Assembly (NCBI RefSeq): GCF_041296265.1
Contig: NC_091685.1
Location: forward strand, 4,640,501 to 4,704,500
Source: Equus caballus
Lineage: Eukaryota; Chordata; Mammalia; Perissodactyla; Equidae
Direction: 5' to 3'
DNA: 64,000 bases
Part shown: positions 53,576 through 64,000 of the stretch, piece after piece
Position numbering within the stretch: the stretch's first letter is position 1
Layout of the letters: each line of letters begins with the position of its first letter
The notes under the pieces: model-generated
Databases searched by the model: none
What the model was told of the DNA's origin: nothing
What the model saw: only the letters and a program-made list of their open reading frames with translations
Position numbers and translations under genes: made by a program

Positions 53576-53859
53576 CAAGTTCATTCAAAGGGTTTTAGAA
53601 TGCTCTTCACTTTCTAGACTCCTGTTCATTTGTTAAAGAAACCAGCTTTCCCAATGCAGTTAGTTCCCAGAGGTGTCAACGTAAATCTTTTCCTGGCGGC
53701 CACCCCTACAGCCTTGGTGGGTTTCACATAGCACTTTCTGGGGCTGTGTCAGCCCAACAGTACACAGAGAGCATGGCGTGCGTCTATGAGGAGCACGGAA
53801 AACAGCCAGGAACATGCTCAGAGCATCCTGCTCCTCACTTCACCTGAACTGTCTTACGT
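53576..53859. other. Intergenic stretch, no recognised element
   Basis: No recognised feature. Confidence 0.35.
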
Positions 53860-54110
53860 AGCGAGTTCTAAAGTCAGAGGGACCTGGTTTCAAAGCCTGA
53901 CTCTGCCTTTGAATGGCTCCATAACTCTGGGCCAGGCCCCTTCACCTATAAAGTTAGATTAATAGCACCTATTCGTAGCATTGTTGAGAGAAGAAATGAG
54001 ACAACGCCTGGAATGTGGCTGGCTCATCGCCGCCATATGTGCAGCGTTTACGAATATTTCTCTCTACCCAGAGTCCAGCACGGTGCTTGGCACACGGTCC
54101 TCTCAGCAGC
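53860..54110 (+). repeat. MIR SINE followed by an L2 trace
   Basis: Sense MIR: ctaaagtcagagggacctgg, tttcaaagcctgactctgcc, agcattgttgagagaagaaa. Then ccagcacggtgcttggcaca, an L2-like tail. Confidence 0.78.
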
Positions 54111-54349
54111 GTTCCCTGAACTGACCTCCCCAGGGTGTGCGGTCTATCTCTTACGAACGCAAAAAGAGCAATCAGGGTGTAAAGGCTGGAGTGACAGCAC
54201 TCAACTGGAAGCTGAGGGGTTGGGGGTATGATCAGGGGCTTACTTAGAGGAATAGGCAGGGTTTCCCTCAGCCCAGATGGACGGGAAAAAAGAGCAGATT
54301 TATTGTCCCTCCTCTGCCTTATTTTCAGCCTCGACCATTGTACAGTTCA

Positions 54350-54545
54350 TGCTGCAGGGTGCCTAGCACAGAGCTGACTTGCAAAAGAATTAGTTGAATG
54401 AATACGTATAAGGCGACTGTTTACATGTTGCCCACGACCCCCGCTAAACTGGGTGTCCTTGAGAACAGGAACCAGGCCTTCCTCCTGTCTGTGCCCCCAG
54501 CACCCAGCACATTCCCAGTGAGGTTCATCTGGGAACAACATAACC
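54350..54545. repeat. L2 LINE 3'-end traces
   Basis: gggtgcctagcacagagctg and ttagttgaatgaatacgtat, then ggtgtccttgagaacaggaa. Confidence 0.5.
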
Positions 54546-54599
54546 CAACCCCTGATACGTAAACAGAAAAGGAATATGTGAAGGACCTTGGGCATCTGC

Positions 54600-55029
54600 A
54601 TCTCTGGGAGGACTGGAGAACCAGGTGCAGGGACTGCACAGCCTCCAGCAAGGCCACCGAGGGCCCCTCCTGCTGCCCCGTGACGTTGACTGTGGCCTGC
54701 AGGGCCAACACCATGATCTGGCCCTGGTGCTGCCTAGGAAACCAGATGGAGCTGCTGCCACCACCGCCAACACCCTCGCCACGACAGAGTCCACACCATC
54801 CTGGCTTCCTCGGTCCCCAGCTGCTGGGTCAGAGTCCGGGCCAGATGCCTCTGATGGCAAGAGAGCCTGAGAAGACAAGGATCTGGGCTCTCTGGCTTTT
54901 ATCTGTAGCACTTGCCTCCCTCCAAAGGCTCAAAAGTTGGGGATTTTCCCCAAATGTGGGCAGGGGCTCAGCAGGGGGTGCTCTGAGAGAATCAGGACTT
55001 GAGGAAGCAGGCTGCACACACACACCATA
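54600..55029. other. GC-rich block, unclassified
   Basis: The plus strand is open for 150 codons (54578-55030) and the minus strand for 128 (54525-54911), without any domain I recognise. It could be an unidentified old repeat or noncoding-RNA sequence. Confidence 0.35.
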
Positions 55030-55260
55030 GAAGGCAAGAGCTCAGAGAACATGCCGGCCCCCGTGGCTGGCCCTGAGCTTGGGGGGCACATTGTGGAGCA
55101 AATTAGAATAAAGACCAGCAAGGTAGGGTTGGCCACATTTGGAGGGCCTTCAACGCCAGGATAAGGAGCCATGGCTCTGTTCTGCAGGTGACAGGGCCGC
55201 TGGAGGATTTTGAGCAGCTGTGTGAGATGAGAGGTGGCATGGAATGGAGAGAAGCAGCGT
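55030..55260 (-). repeat. L2 LINE fragment
   Basis: Antisense L2: ggttggccacatttggaggg, aggataaggagccatggctc, gattttgagcagctgtgtga. Confidence 0.7.
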
Positions 55261-55539
55261 CTGGTAATGGAAAGAACTGAGTACTGAAGTCAGACAACCT
55301 GTATGTGCCAAGGACAGGTCTTTCCAAAAGGAGAGCCCTACGCTCTTGTCCTCCTCTAAAAGCTCCCCAGCTGGTAAGCCCCTCCCTGGAGTGTGATGGA
55401 GGTTCCACTCCTCCACAGAAACGAAAGAAGCGCAGAAATAACACTCTTCTCAAAAGGACACATAATTCTCACCTTGCAGGGTTATCTGAGTATTAAATGA
55501 GATGATGAGGCCTATCTATCATCACAGACGAGGCCTTTC
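55261..55539. other. Intergenic stretch with a MIR trace
   Basis: atctgagtattaaatgagat at 55485-55505 is a MIR-like tail; otherwise unrecognised. Confidence 0.4.
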
Positions 55540-55800
55540 ATAAAGGCTGCTGAGCAGATCGGGCATTCACTGGGCACCGCAGATGTCCAGGCGCTGTGCT
55601 CGGCGCTTTCTGCCCCTCGTCTCCTTCGCCCATCACTGCATCCCCAGGAGGGCAGGCATTATCCCATTTCACAGATGACATCTGGCTTAGCCTTGCTCAA
55701 GTCCTCACAGCTAACGAGCGGAGGAGCGGGAATTTGAATCCAGACCTACCTGTCTCCTGAACCAGCGCTCTCAGCCGCTCAGCTCCTTTCCAGGGCAGAG
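55540..55800 (-). repeat. MIR SINE
   Basis: Antisense MIR: gcattatcccatttcacaga, cctcacagctaacgagcgga, gggaatttgaatccagacct. Confidence 0.83.
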
Positions 55801-55949
55801 CTGAGCACGAGGGGCACAAATGTGGTGGTGGTGAGCTAGCAGGATGGGTTGGAGAGGAAGAGACAAGAGGCAGCAGGGTGTTTAAGTGGCAGAGTGCCCC
55901 CCGAGCTTTACGTGCCTATTATTCTTTCGGTCTTACTTGCCCCTTATTC

Positions 55950-56080
55950 AGTTGTGAATTGCTGAGGTCAGAGGCCACTTTCGTTCTCCCATGGAGCCCC
56001 AGCCCCTGGCCCAGGGCCTGACACCCAGTCGTCCCTCAGTGATGCAAGTTGAATGACTTGATGAATGTACCGTGAGCTTC
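55950..56080 (+). repeat. L2 LINE 3' tail
   Basis: tctcccatggagccccagcc, cccagggcctgacacccagt, gttgaatgacttgatgaatg. Confidence 0.65.
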
Positions 56081-56459
56081 CAAGATGACAACCCTGTCCC
56101 ACCCGTCTCTGCACCCCTAGTGCCCGGCCCTGGGTGTGGCACATGGAGGGTCCTGGCGTTGGTGAGCTGAATGGCCCATCTGTGGGGACCAGGCTCCTCA
56201 TAAACCCAAAAACTCCTCATAAACCCAAAACTTTCTCCAAGAAGCCCGAAGGCCTCGACTCCCCCCACCTTCCTTCATCAGAAAATCACCTCGCATTTAT
56301 CTCAGCTTCATGGGCAATTTAATCTTCCTACTTCACCATGTGCTTCTTGTTCTTCTCTGCTAGAACCTGATAAGAACGTCAGCTGAATCCCCTTTAACAT
56401 ATTGCACCCTGGCGGCTCTCTGCAGTGTGCTCCAACCACACTGTCAGCCCTTTGCTGAC
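56081..56459. other. Intergenic stretch, no recognised element
   Basis: Includes a short direct repeat (cctcataaacccaaaa, 56195-56211 and 56214-56230). Nothing else recognised. Confidence 0.4.
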
Positions 56460-56850
56460 GTTGCTTCTAACGACACCCAAAGGTAGGCATCATCTCCATC
56501 CTCCAGAGGAGGAAATGGAAAGGAGCTGTAAGCAATTCGCCTAATAAGTGGAAGAACTAAGATTAGAAGCCCAAGTCCTGTTAGTTGTAAAAACTGAATT
56601 GTCTTCATTCCTTGCCACCTCTAAAAAGCCAAAAATTTATTTCCAATTCGACCAGCATATATTTTATAATAAGGCCCTTCTATGGGTCTAGCTTGGAGGG
56701 AAAAGTATATCACAGCTTCATGCATTCTGCGTGTGTGTGTGTTTGTGCTGTGCACCAGGCACTCACTCCGATAAGTGCTGGACTTATCACAATGACCCAG
56801 TGGCTGCCTTCCAGGAATTCAAAGTCTAGTGGGGATGTTTGTTTATTTTA
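56460..56850 (-). repeat. MIR fragment and L2 fragment
   Basis: Antisense MIR at 56460-56600 (tctccatcctccagaggagg) and antisense L2 at 56735-56850 (gtgctgtgcaccaggcactc, caggaattcaaagtctagtg). Confidence 0.65.
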
Positions 56851-57509
56851 AAATTAACACATCATAGAGTATATTAGCTAAGTTCCGGTTATTTTAACAG
56901 AGAGAATTTAGTATATAGGAATGTAAGCTGGGTTACAGTTGTTGACTCAGTAACTGAAAAGTCAAGAAGGAGACACTTAGCTGTCATGGAGGGAGCAAGG
57001 GCAAGAAGCTGCCTCAGTCCCAGGGCTGGGGGCCACAGGGAAGAGGCTGGAATTATTCAGAGTAAGCACTTGGGGGAGGGCCCCAGGGGAAGGGGTGCTG
57101 TCGCTGGTGCGGGTGCCTGTGAGGCTGAGGCATGGTGAGAATGTTCTGCAAGTGATGGGAAAAGTGCAAACTGGATCCAGCACTGCTGCAGGAAGGAGAC
57201 GCTACTGCAAACAAGTAGCGCTGGGGAGACGCTCCCAGGAAGAGGAAAGTGGTCCTCAGGAAGCAAACGGGAAAGAGCAGTCCCTCCTCCCTGCTCCAGC
57301 TGACGCCTGAGTAGTCTCCCTCTGTCTCCTGTCTCTTGAACATGGTGCACAGATCCTAACACCGGGCCATGGGCAAAGCAGAACAAACGTGGTTTGCAGA
57401 ACTCCAGCTCTAGCACCCAAAGCCGAGTGTAGAAAGGTGGGGTTGGAGCTGAGAGGTAAAAGCTTAATAACTAACACACAGGCAGGAGAGGCTCTGGTCT
57501 GGAGTTGGG
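56851..57509. other. Intergenic stretch, repeat-like but unclassified
   Basis: The start (ttttaacagagagaatttag) resembles a common old mammalian repeat whose family I cannot name. No exon recognised. Confidence 0.35.
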
Positions 57510-57605
57510 GTTCCTGAGTCCCATCCTGCCTCTTCCACTAGCCTGCTCTGTGGCTTGAAGCAAGGAGATTTACTTCTCTAAGCCTCGGTTTCTTCTGCTT
57601 TAAAC
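57510..57605 (+). repeat. MIR SINE fragment
   Basis: ctgctctgtggcttgaagca, taagcctcggtttcttctgc. Confidence 0.65.
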
Positions 57606-57607
57606 CG

Positions 57608-57765
57608 CTGCTTCTCAAACGGTGGTTCTCAGACCAGAAGCCTTGGAATCACTCGGGAGCTTGTTAGCAATGCAGACTCTCAGATCCCACCCTGATGTCC
57701 TGAATCAGAATCGCATCTTCGCAAGATTCCCAGGCGCGCAGTCCTGTTTGAGAAGCTCTGCTCTA
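57608..57765 (+). repeat. MER5A hAT-Charlie element
   Basis: ctgcttctcaaacggtggtt, gagcttgttagcaatgcaga, cctgaatcagaatcgcatct, gtttgagaagctctg. Confidence 0.87.
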
Positions 57766-57819
57766 AATGCCCTCCCAGCCAGGCCCATCGTAGGTGAGCG
57801 TAACAAGGCAACGGAAAGG

Positions 57820-58030
57820 TATTAGGTATACGATCAGACAGATCCGACCCGAAGCCTCGTTCTGCCATGGGAGCCCAGGAGAGTTGCTTTGCTTCTCTCC
57901 ACTTCACTTTCCTCATCTGAAAAAAATGGGAGGGGTGTTCCGTGAAACACACAGGGTCTCAGTAAGGATGAAACAAGGTGAAGTATGCAGACACTCCCGA
58001 CACCAGCAGGTGCTCAGGACTGTCTTGAGG
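57820..58030 (+). repeat. MIR SINE
   Basis: Sense MIR: ggagagttgctttgcttctc, cactttcctcatctgaaaaa, gatgaaacaaggtgaagtat. Confidence 0.68.
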
Positions 58031-58284
58031 AGTCTGTCACAGCATCAGTGTGTTCAGGGCATCAGGGCAGGCTTCTGGGAACAACACTGAGCCTGGGCCT
58101 GGACACATTCACAGGAGGTGAACACACAGCTGCACGCCACAGAGACAGGATCCTATTAAAGGGACTGATTAAAAATCAGCGTGAAGGGCAGTGTTGCCAG
58201 GGTCCCGCCCCGGCTGAGTCCAGGTTCCTGAGGGATGGACGGCGTCAGCACAATGAGGGGAAAATAAAGGGGACGTAAGACTTG

Positions 58285-59500
58285 GGTTGGTGTTAGCAAG
58301 TCCAACTTTACTGTGCACAAGTGTCGTTTATATATTTTTCAGGATTAGTACAGAAATAGTTCTACAAATATTCTCAGAGAGATAAGGAAGTAAAAAACGA
58401 GCACAAGAATATTTATTAGCATTCTATTCTATAGAGCATAAGGTTAATGGTAGCCTTCTTCGCAATTAGCTAGTGTTTGTTGTCTCTACGCTAAAAGAGA
58501 TAGGTACCTAGACATCTGTTGTAATTCATGGTAAAGTTAAATCAAAGAGAGAAAGTCCAGGCCTCCGGACAGGACAGCAGTCTGTCTGGTTACATCCTGG
58601 TGGAGCCATCCCTGCCTCCCTCAATCATTTACGCCATTAGTGTAGATGGTTAATGGGAACAAAAGGCGACTCCAGGGTATCTTATCCCCAGGGCTATCTG
58701 CATTCTCAGCGGGCAGTTAAACATCTTTACATTTTCGTGCCTTTTAGGGGGTGAAAGCATTCCTTTGTCTTTTAGATTGCAGAGCTAAGAGTCCCTTAAG
58801 CACACTGCCGGAGAAAATATCATTTTGTTAGTAAAGTAAAGGGCTGAAAAGCTAAGCTAAAGTATATATCTTCAAGAATAAAAAAATAGAAATACGTATA
58901 GACATAACCTTGATAGAAAGCATGCATATAATTCAGAAAATATCAGGGGTGTCGGCCGGCCATTCTTCACTGAGGGGCATCCCTGCACCCCTCGGCCCTT
59001 CTACTCATCAATTATTTATTATTTATTGCTTTTAGGAGAAAACTTCTATAACATTTTAACAGAAAGCAGAAGGTCAAGAATAATATATAGATACTTCTTG
59101 ATCATCCAATTAACCAGCAAACTTAGAAGGAGGATGCATATATATATTTAGACAAAGAACTGGAGGGAGAAGGAAACATTAACCAGATGGAGGCCATAAA
59201 CCTAATTCGACATCTTATCTGGGCAGGATTCCTTTCTGCTTGTCTCAAAAGGGACTGTGTGCTCCTCCATTAATTAACTGAAAAATATCTTGAAAGTTAC
59301 CTGCAGGTGGTCACATTCTCTTACTATATCTAATTTTCCCAGGAGGTAGTGCCTCCCAAGTAGCCACCCAAAGGAGTGAAAACTGGAGGTTAAGAAAGGA
59401 AAAGGAATGAAGGGCAATTAGAAGCAGCACAGGTTTCCGAACTAGGTGAGGGGCCGGCCGGTTATTCTTCACCAAGGGGCGACCCTGCACCCCTCGGCGT
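58285..59500 (-). mobile_element. Endogenous retrovirus LTR fossil(s), class II-like, with two LTR-start-like ends
   Basis: On the minus strand, 59000-58285 reads as an LTR: a GC-rich start (ccgaggggtgcagggatgcc), a TATA-like atatataaac near 58329-58338, an agtaaa signal, and an end near tgctaaca. A second copy of the GC-rich start lies at about 59498-59452, roughly 500 bp away. The text in between is AT-rich and shows no clear retroviral gene. The two starts may be two related LTRs, a duplicated U3, or one LTR beside a remnant of another. It is lineage-specific in appearance rather than ancient. Confidence 0.55.
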
Positions 59501-59589
59501 TAATCAGCTGGACCCTGTCAGACAGCCGATCAAATGATGTAGCCACGGCTCCCTGCACAGTGTCAAACGTGTGCTCTCTCTAGAACAGA

Positions 59590-59705
59590 CAGTGCAGTAG
59601 GAAGGGTGTGAACCCTGGACGGTTTTATCTTGGTCACGTGACCTTGAAATCACGCTGACTCTTTCCTGGCCTCAGTCTTCACATCTGTAAAATGAGATCA
59701 TTTCA
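59590..59705 (+). repeat. MIR SINE fragment
   Basis: ggcctcagtcttcacatctg, then taaaatgagatcatttcaga. Confidence 0.72.
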
Positions 59706-61584
59706 GAGTGTTCCCACGGTGAACATTACTATACAATGAAAAAACATTTGTGTAGTGGTGTGTCCTTTAAAGAATGACTCCAAAGCTTCTGGCCTGAGGG
59801 AGTATCCTGATTGTGCCGTAATCCAAGGCAGGACCTTAGGAGGATGAACTAGTTTGTGGCGGGATCCTGGGGCACGCTGAGTTGGAGGACTCGTGGGATC
59901 CCAGGGGCGATGTCCAGAGCATTGCACACATAGGACGAGAAAGGGAGTCTGTCTGCGTATGTGTGCTGGGTCTGTCCCACTTCACCTGATCAGTGTACAG
60001 ATATGGTCACATCTTTGTTTTCAAATTATCTGCTCAAGCCCCCACCTGCCCTTCTTAACAGAAGGTCCAATCTCTCTCTCTTGCGAGACTTGCCTTCTTC
60101 CCAGCCGGGAAAGAACTGAGGGCTCGGAGGATTGGTCCTCACTTCACCACGGCAATGACTCACTCTGTCAGCAGGTGTCACTGTTGAACACCACTCCTGC
60201 TGCAGCCCATTAGGGCCAACTCTCTCCTTTATGGCCCCAGTGCGAACAGCACAGCCAAGCAGCGCCCAGGAACCAGCTCCACCTCCATCGTGGGTGGATG
60301 CTCATCCACCAGACCCCTGTGGCATGCTGTCCTTTGAGGCTTTTGAGGCCCTTTCCACTACCTCCAGGACCAGGGAAAAATCATGGAATCCACCTGCTGG
60401 GCATCTCTGCCTTCTGATCTTGGGGAGAAGGGGTTGAGGAGGAGGTGGTGTCTCAGGCCCTTCTCTATGTAGGGGTGCTGGGTTCCTATGTAAATTGGCC
60501 CACACTGCCCTCACATCCTCTACTTATCAAGAGGAGCGGCAGCTTTGCCTAAGACCCTCCTTTCCCAGAACATTGTGGTCAAGTCCAGAGACCCTGCCTC
60601 AAACCAAGAGGGTCACCTCTGAGGCATCTTGCTTGAAAGCTGCGTTTCTGCCTTGCCAGGCTTCTGCTGCCCAGAAAGGTTTGGGAACCTCTGCACGTGA
60701 TGAGCGAGGTCACACAGGGGATGAGGGTGTCGAGCACTAAAAGAGCAATGGGCCAAGGAGAGGCCCTGAGCCACACCAAGGCTGGGGGAGGGGGAGGCCA
60801 GGGGCAGAGCCAGGCATGGGGCTGAGGAGTCAGACTGTGGAAAGATGGCTCCAGGTCACAGCCCGGGGAGGACAGGGTTTCCCAGAGGAGAGAGAGGCAA
60901 GAGAGCAGGAAGGAAGACTGGAATGGGCCCTCCGGATCTGGCAATTCTAACGTCATCAGTGGTCTGGATGTGAGCGGCTGTGTGGGGGTCTCAGGAGCCA
61001 GTGAGGTCGCAGTGGGAATACAAGTGAGGAAAGGCGGCAGAAGGAGGGGCAACTTACCCAAGGAGCATGTCTGTAAAGAGAAGTGAGAGTTGGGGTGGGG
61101 AGGGGGGCAGGATCAAGAGAAGACTTTGTTGTACAGGGGCACAGAGAAGGGACAAGTGTCTGGACTGAGGGAGGAGCTGGGGGAACAGAGGGAGGAGAGA
61201 GAGATGAACAGGAAGGGCAGGTCGGCCCCATCTTAGGTCATCTTGTGACTGCCAGCTTAAGGGTCTGTGCTCACTCAAACAGCGGGCAGTGCTGGAGCGG
61301 GGTGAGCAAGGGCTGTCGGCTGGAGCTGTGCTTGGAGAAGGCGACTTAGCTGGGGTGTCTGTGTGCAGCCGAGCTGGGGCTCTCCTGGGTTGACGGTATG
61401 TTTTAAGCCAATTTATCCACTGAACACCAATGATCTAATTAACATGTATTTCTACACTCTGACCTCTCAACCTTCTCATCTCCAGGGTTCACTGAGCAAC
61501 ATTACTGTGCTGGAGGAGAAAGACTTGACCTGGCAAAGTCTTGTTTTAGAAAGATAAACACGCCGGTCCCTTTGGGGGGGTCAA
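59706..61584. other. Intergenic stretch, mostly unrecognised
   Basis: 60740-61090 resembles diverged antisense L2 (gtggaaagatggctccaggt). The rest shows no recognised exon or repeat, and its open frames have no known domains. Confidence 0.4.
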
Positions 61585-61712
61585 AATATTCTAAAATCAG
61601 AATGGGCGATGGTTGCACAACTCTGTAAATACACTAAAAAACCATTGAATTGTACACTTTAAAGAGGCAAATTTTATTATATGTCAATTCTATCTCAATA
61701 AAGCTGTTAGAA
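61585..61712 (+). repeat. L1 LINE 3' tail
   Basis: ggttgcacaactctgtaaat, aaccattgaattgtacactt, tatgtcaattctatctcaat, aaagctgtta: the terminal part of an old L1. Confidence 0.87.
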
Positions 61713-61934
61713 AACAACCAACCTCATACTCAGCTAACGCGCAGCCTCCTCTGAAGGACCAGGCCGAGGGGAACGAGTGTTTTCCCACCTGTGATAAGAC
61801 AGCCCTTCAGTCCTGGGGGCTCCACGGTCCCAAGCTGCCTGCACGCAGTCCTCTCTAATGGCAACACCTGCGGCACAGCGCCGCTGGTCCCCGCTCCGGC
61901 TGAGCTTTCATTTCTGAGGAACAGAGTTCTAATC

Positions 61935-62012
61935 CTGAACATCTGACTTATTCACCATGGTATCCCCACCACCCAACACTCAATAGATATTTGTTGAATG
62001 AATGAAAGAATG
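61935..62012 (+). repeat. L2 LINE 3' tail
   Basis: caccacccaacactcaatag, atatttgttgaatgaatgaa. Confidence 0.7.
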
Positions 62013-62031
62013 GCATAGCTGGAAGGAACAT

Positions 62032-62273
62032 AAAGATTTATTTTTTTAAGCATTTTTTAATTGCTTTTTCTTTCCAGATCCCCCCAGTACATAGTTGTAT
62101 ATTTTAGTTGAGGGTCCTTCTAGTTGTGCTATGTGGGACGCCCCCTCAGCGTGGCCTGATGAGCGGTGCCATGTCCGTGCCCAGGATCCCAACTGGCAAA
62201 ACCCTGGGCGCCAAAGCAGAGCATGTGAACTTAACCACTGGGCAACGGGGCCAGCCCCCAAAGATTTATTTTT
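62032..62273 (-). mobile_element. ERE SINE (equine tRNA-derived) with target-site duplication
   Basis: The body 62046-62259 is antisense: gttgtatattttagttgagg, gtgggacgccccctcagcgt, actgggcaacggggccagcc. The duplication AAAGATTTATTTTT is identical at 62032-62045 and 62260-62273. Confidence 0.94.
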
Positions 62274-62284
62274 AATCACTGACT

Positions 62285-62465
62285 TTAAGGACAAGCATAC
62301 TGATGCTCAGAGAGGTAAGCCAACTGAGCCACTTAGCTAGTAAGAGGCAGTTAGTTCAGTTCAACAGTACTTACTGAGTACCTGCATATAAAGAATTATT
62401 CTAAGCACTGTGAGCAATGCCAACATGATGAAGTCCTTACTCTTGTCAGCTTACAATGTAAACCG
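62285..62465 (-). repeat. MIR trace followed by L2 fragment
   Basis: gatgctcagagaggtaagcc (MIR), then cagtacttactgagtacctg and attctaagcactgtgagcaa (antisense L2). Confidence 0.65.
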
Positions 62466-62471
62466 GCCAGC

Positions 62472-62900
62472 TGTCATACTCACAAAATCAGTTTATTTGG
62501 GAAAAAAGCAACAAAAAGCAATTCAGCAGAAGCAGGCTATGGTGGCCCATAGGCAAATTCAGAGAAACAAAGCAGGCATGCTTTTATAGAGGAAAAGGAG
62601 TTGGGCGGGGCTATAATAAACAAAAAGTCCATTGGAGGGAACTGGCAGTCCAAAGTGTAGAGTCTTCCCCTTGGCTGGGGTGCTACAGTCTCTCATTGGC
62701 TGGGCTGTTGCCGGGCGGAGAGAGAAGTCATCCTTCCTCCTGCTGGATGGTAAAGTACACAGCACCTTCCTCTGGAGGAGCCGGCTTGCTGCTCTGCCCG
62801 AGGGACTAACTGAGGACGTGGATGGGGTGTGAGGGCTCCCCCTACAGGTCTTCCCGACTCCAGGTTAGTGGAGATTTCTTTTATTAATTTCACACTCCCA
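62472..62900 (-). mobile_element. Solo LTR fossil of a gammaretrovirus-like (class I) ERV
   Basis: On the minus strand the block starts near TGTGAAATTAATAAAAG and contains a CCAAT box (ccaatgagag, near 62696-62687), a TATA box (ctataaaagc, near 62589-62580), and an AATAAA signal at 62501-62496 before the end tatgaca. About 425 bp. Promoter parts look well preserved, suggesting a younger age than the MLT1 copies. No internal genes beside it. Confidence 0.8.
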
Positions 62901-62999
62901 ACAAATAGGGGATGTAAATCACGTTATGCACCTAGGAGAGAAGGGAACAGATGCTGGAAAACTTAGTTGAATCAGGCTCTGAGCAGGAACATACGTTTC

Positions 63000-63180
63000 C
63001 TAGTTTCCTTTAGTCATCACAGACGCCATACCAGGTGGATGTTATTATCCACAATTTATAGATAAGGAAATTCAATCTCAGGGATGTGATATACTAATTG
63101 GAGGAAGATTCAGAATTTGAACCCAGGTCTATCTGTTGGCAAAATCTAAGCTCTTTCCCTAACACTATTATAAGTCAAGA
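63000..63180 (-). repeat. MIR SINE
   Basis: Antisense MIR: tgttattatccacaatttat, agataaggaaattcaatctc, gaagattcagaatttgaacc. Confidence 0.85.
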
Positions 63181-63309
63181 AATAAAGGCCAAATAAATTC
63201 CAAGGCAGAAGTTGTCCACCTCTTTTGGAGAGCTTTAAGACAAACTTCATGAGACAAGTAGTACTGGATCACTGAAAAAATGTTGACAGAAAGCCCTGGG
63301 GCAGAGGGA

Positions 63310-63660
63310 GGGCAAGGGGGAGACCGGCGGCCCTTGTGAACAGGGGAAATGTAGGAGGAACTTTGTGTATGAAGAAAGGCCCATAACTCAGTTCAGCTGG
63401 AACCAGAGTCCATGTGGGGCGATCATGGGGACAGGGGAGTGGGGCTGTGGGACCGTGTCCTATACAGATGCTTGAGAACCTAGAGGAGAGGCTCGGCCTT
63501 AATGTGGAGATGGCGTTTCAGCAGGAAGATGGCGCACGTGATCCGAGCTGGGCTTTAGGGAGACTGACCTGTCGGCACACAGAGGCTGGCTCACAACAAT
63601 GAGAAAGTAGAAACAGGGAATCAGCTGGGAAGCTGCTGAAATAGTCCAGGGCCAGAAATA
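63310..63660 (-). repeat. L2 LINE fragment (diverged)
   Basis: Antisense L2-like order, with aagctgctgaaatagtccag near the right end. Confidence 0.5.
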
Positions 63661-63774
63661 AGTGGGTGTTCAGTGGAGTTGGAAAGGAGACAATGATTTA
63701 TATTTCTATAATGTACACCTGTCTGGATACAACCCATCTATATTCTAATTATATAATTGCTGAGTACATCTATT

Positions 63775-63960
63775 CAGTAGTAATAACAGACATTTACTAA
63801 GTGATTACTATGTCCGAGGCACTCTGCTAAGTGCTTTATAAGCACTAATTCCTTTCCTACTCATAGCAGCCCTATGAGGCAGATGCTATCATTATCCCCA
63901 TTGTACAGGCTTATAAAGAGCAGGAAACACACCCAAGGTCATATAATTAGTAAGTGCAGA
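63775..63960 (-). repeat. MIR SINE, nearly full length
   Basis: Antisense MIR: catttactaagtgattacta, taagtgctttataagcacta, atgctatcattatccccatt, acccaaggtcatataattag. Confidence 0.9.
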
Positions 63961-64000
63961 AAATGGAACTGTTACCGACATGTTACATACTCAGCCTTCA

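Noticed and set aside
53109-53636. 175-codon Thr/Pro/Ser-rich frame and its Gly/Asp-rich antisense partner
   Set aside because: Pure CAC/CAT triplet repeat.
58953-59498. Paired GC-rich motifs taken as tRNA-like or SINE ends
   Set aside because: They lack the ERE tRNA-like promoter text and fit better as starts of a retroviral LTR.
25880-64000. Search for DHCR24 or another neighbouring gene right of TMEM61
   Set aside because: No segment resembles DHCR24 or any protein I recognise. In human the next gene lies tens of kilobases further away.

Overview
This is 64 kb of GC-rich mammalian nuclear DNA. Three tRNA-derived SINEs of the equine ERE family (about 29.0, 50.75 and 62.05 kb), each with its own target-site duplication, point to a perissodactyl, most likely a horse or other equid. 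Interspersed MIR, L2, MER20, MER5 and MLT1 copies are typical of any placental genome. All family names come from recognised motifs and remembered consensus sequences; no database search was possible.

Two protein genes are supported, both on the minus strand and both split by introns. BSND (barttin, the CLC-K chloride-channel subunit) has three coding exons at 7446-7270, 2129-2035 and 505-236; its last exon lies before position 1. TMEM61 (a small two-span membrane protein) has three coding exons at 25475-25461, 21112-20766 and 13893-13764, with a polyadenylation signal at 13623-13618. In human these two genes are adjacent, lying between DHCR24 and PCSK9 on 1p32. Here PCSK9 would be expected to the left of position 1 and DHCR24 to the right of 64,000. 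Neither is in the window.

Layout: 1-7.5 kb is BSND with a repeat-filled intron 1. 7.5-13.6 kb is the BSND-TMEM61 interval, with a strong CpG island (9.24-10.05 kb) that belongs to neither start site. 13.6-25.5 kb is TMEM61; its introns hold a 3'-end L1 insertion, a 37-bp minisatellite and a 42-bp minisatellite. A second CpG island covers TMEM61 exon 1. 25.9-64 kb looks intergenic: L2/MIR background, nested L1/MER20/MLT1 insertions, three apparent solo retroviral LTR regions (45.9, 58.3 and 62.5 kb), CAC/CAT repeats and a polypurine tract.

I found no undescribed multi-gene system. The observations most worth checking are the shortened TMEM61 C-terminus next to a roughly 50-bp duplication, the orphan CpG island, a set of CTCF-like motifs in convergent orientation around both genes, the 14-to-42-bp minisatellite, and a compact palindrome cluster resembling a heat-shock element near 33.8 kb.
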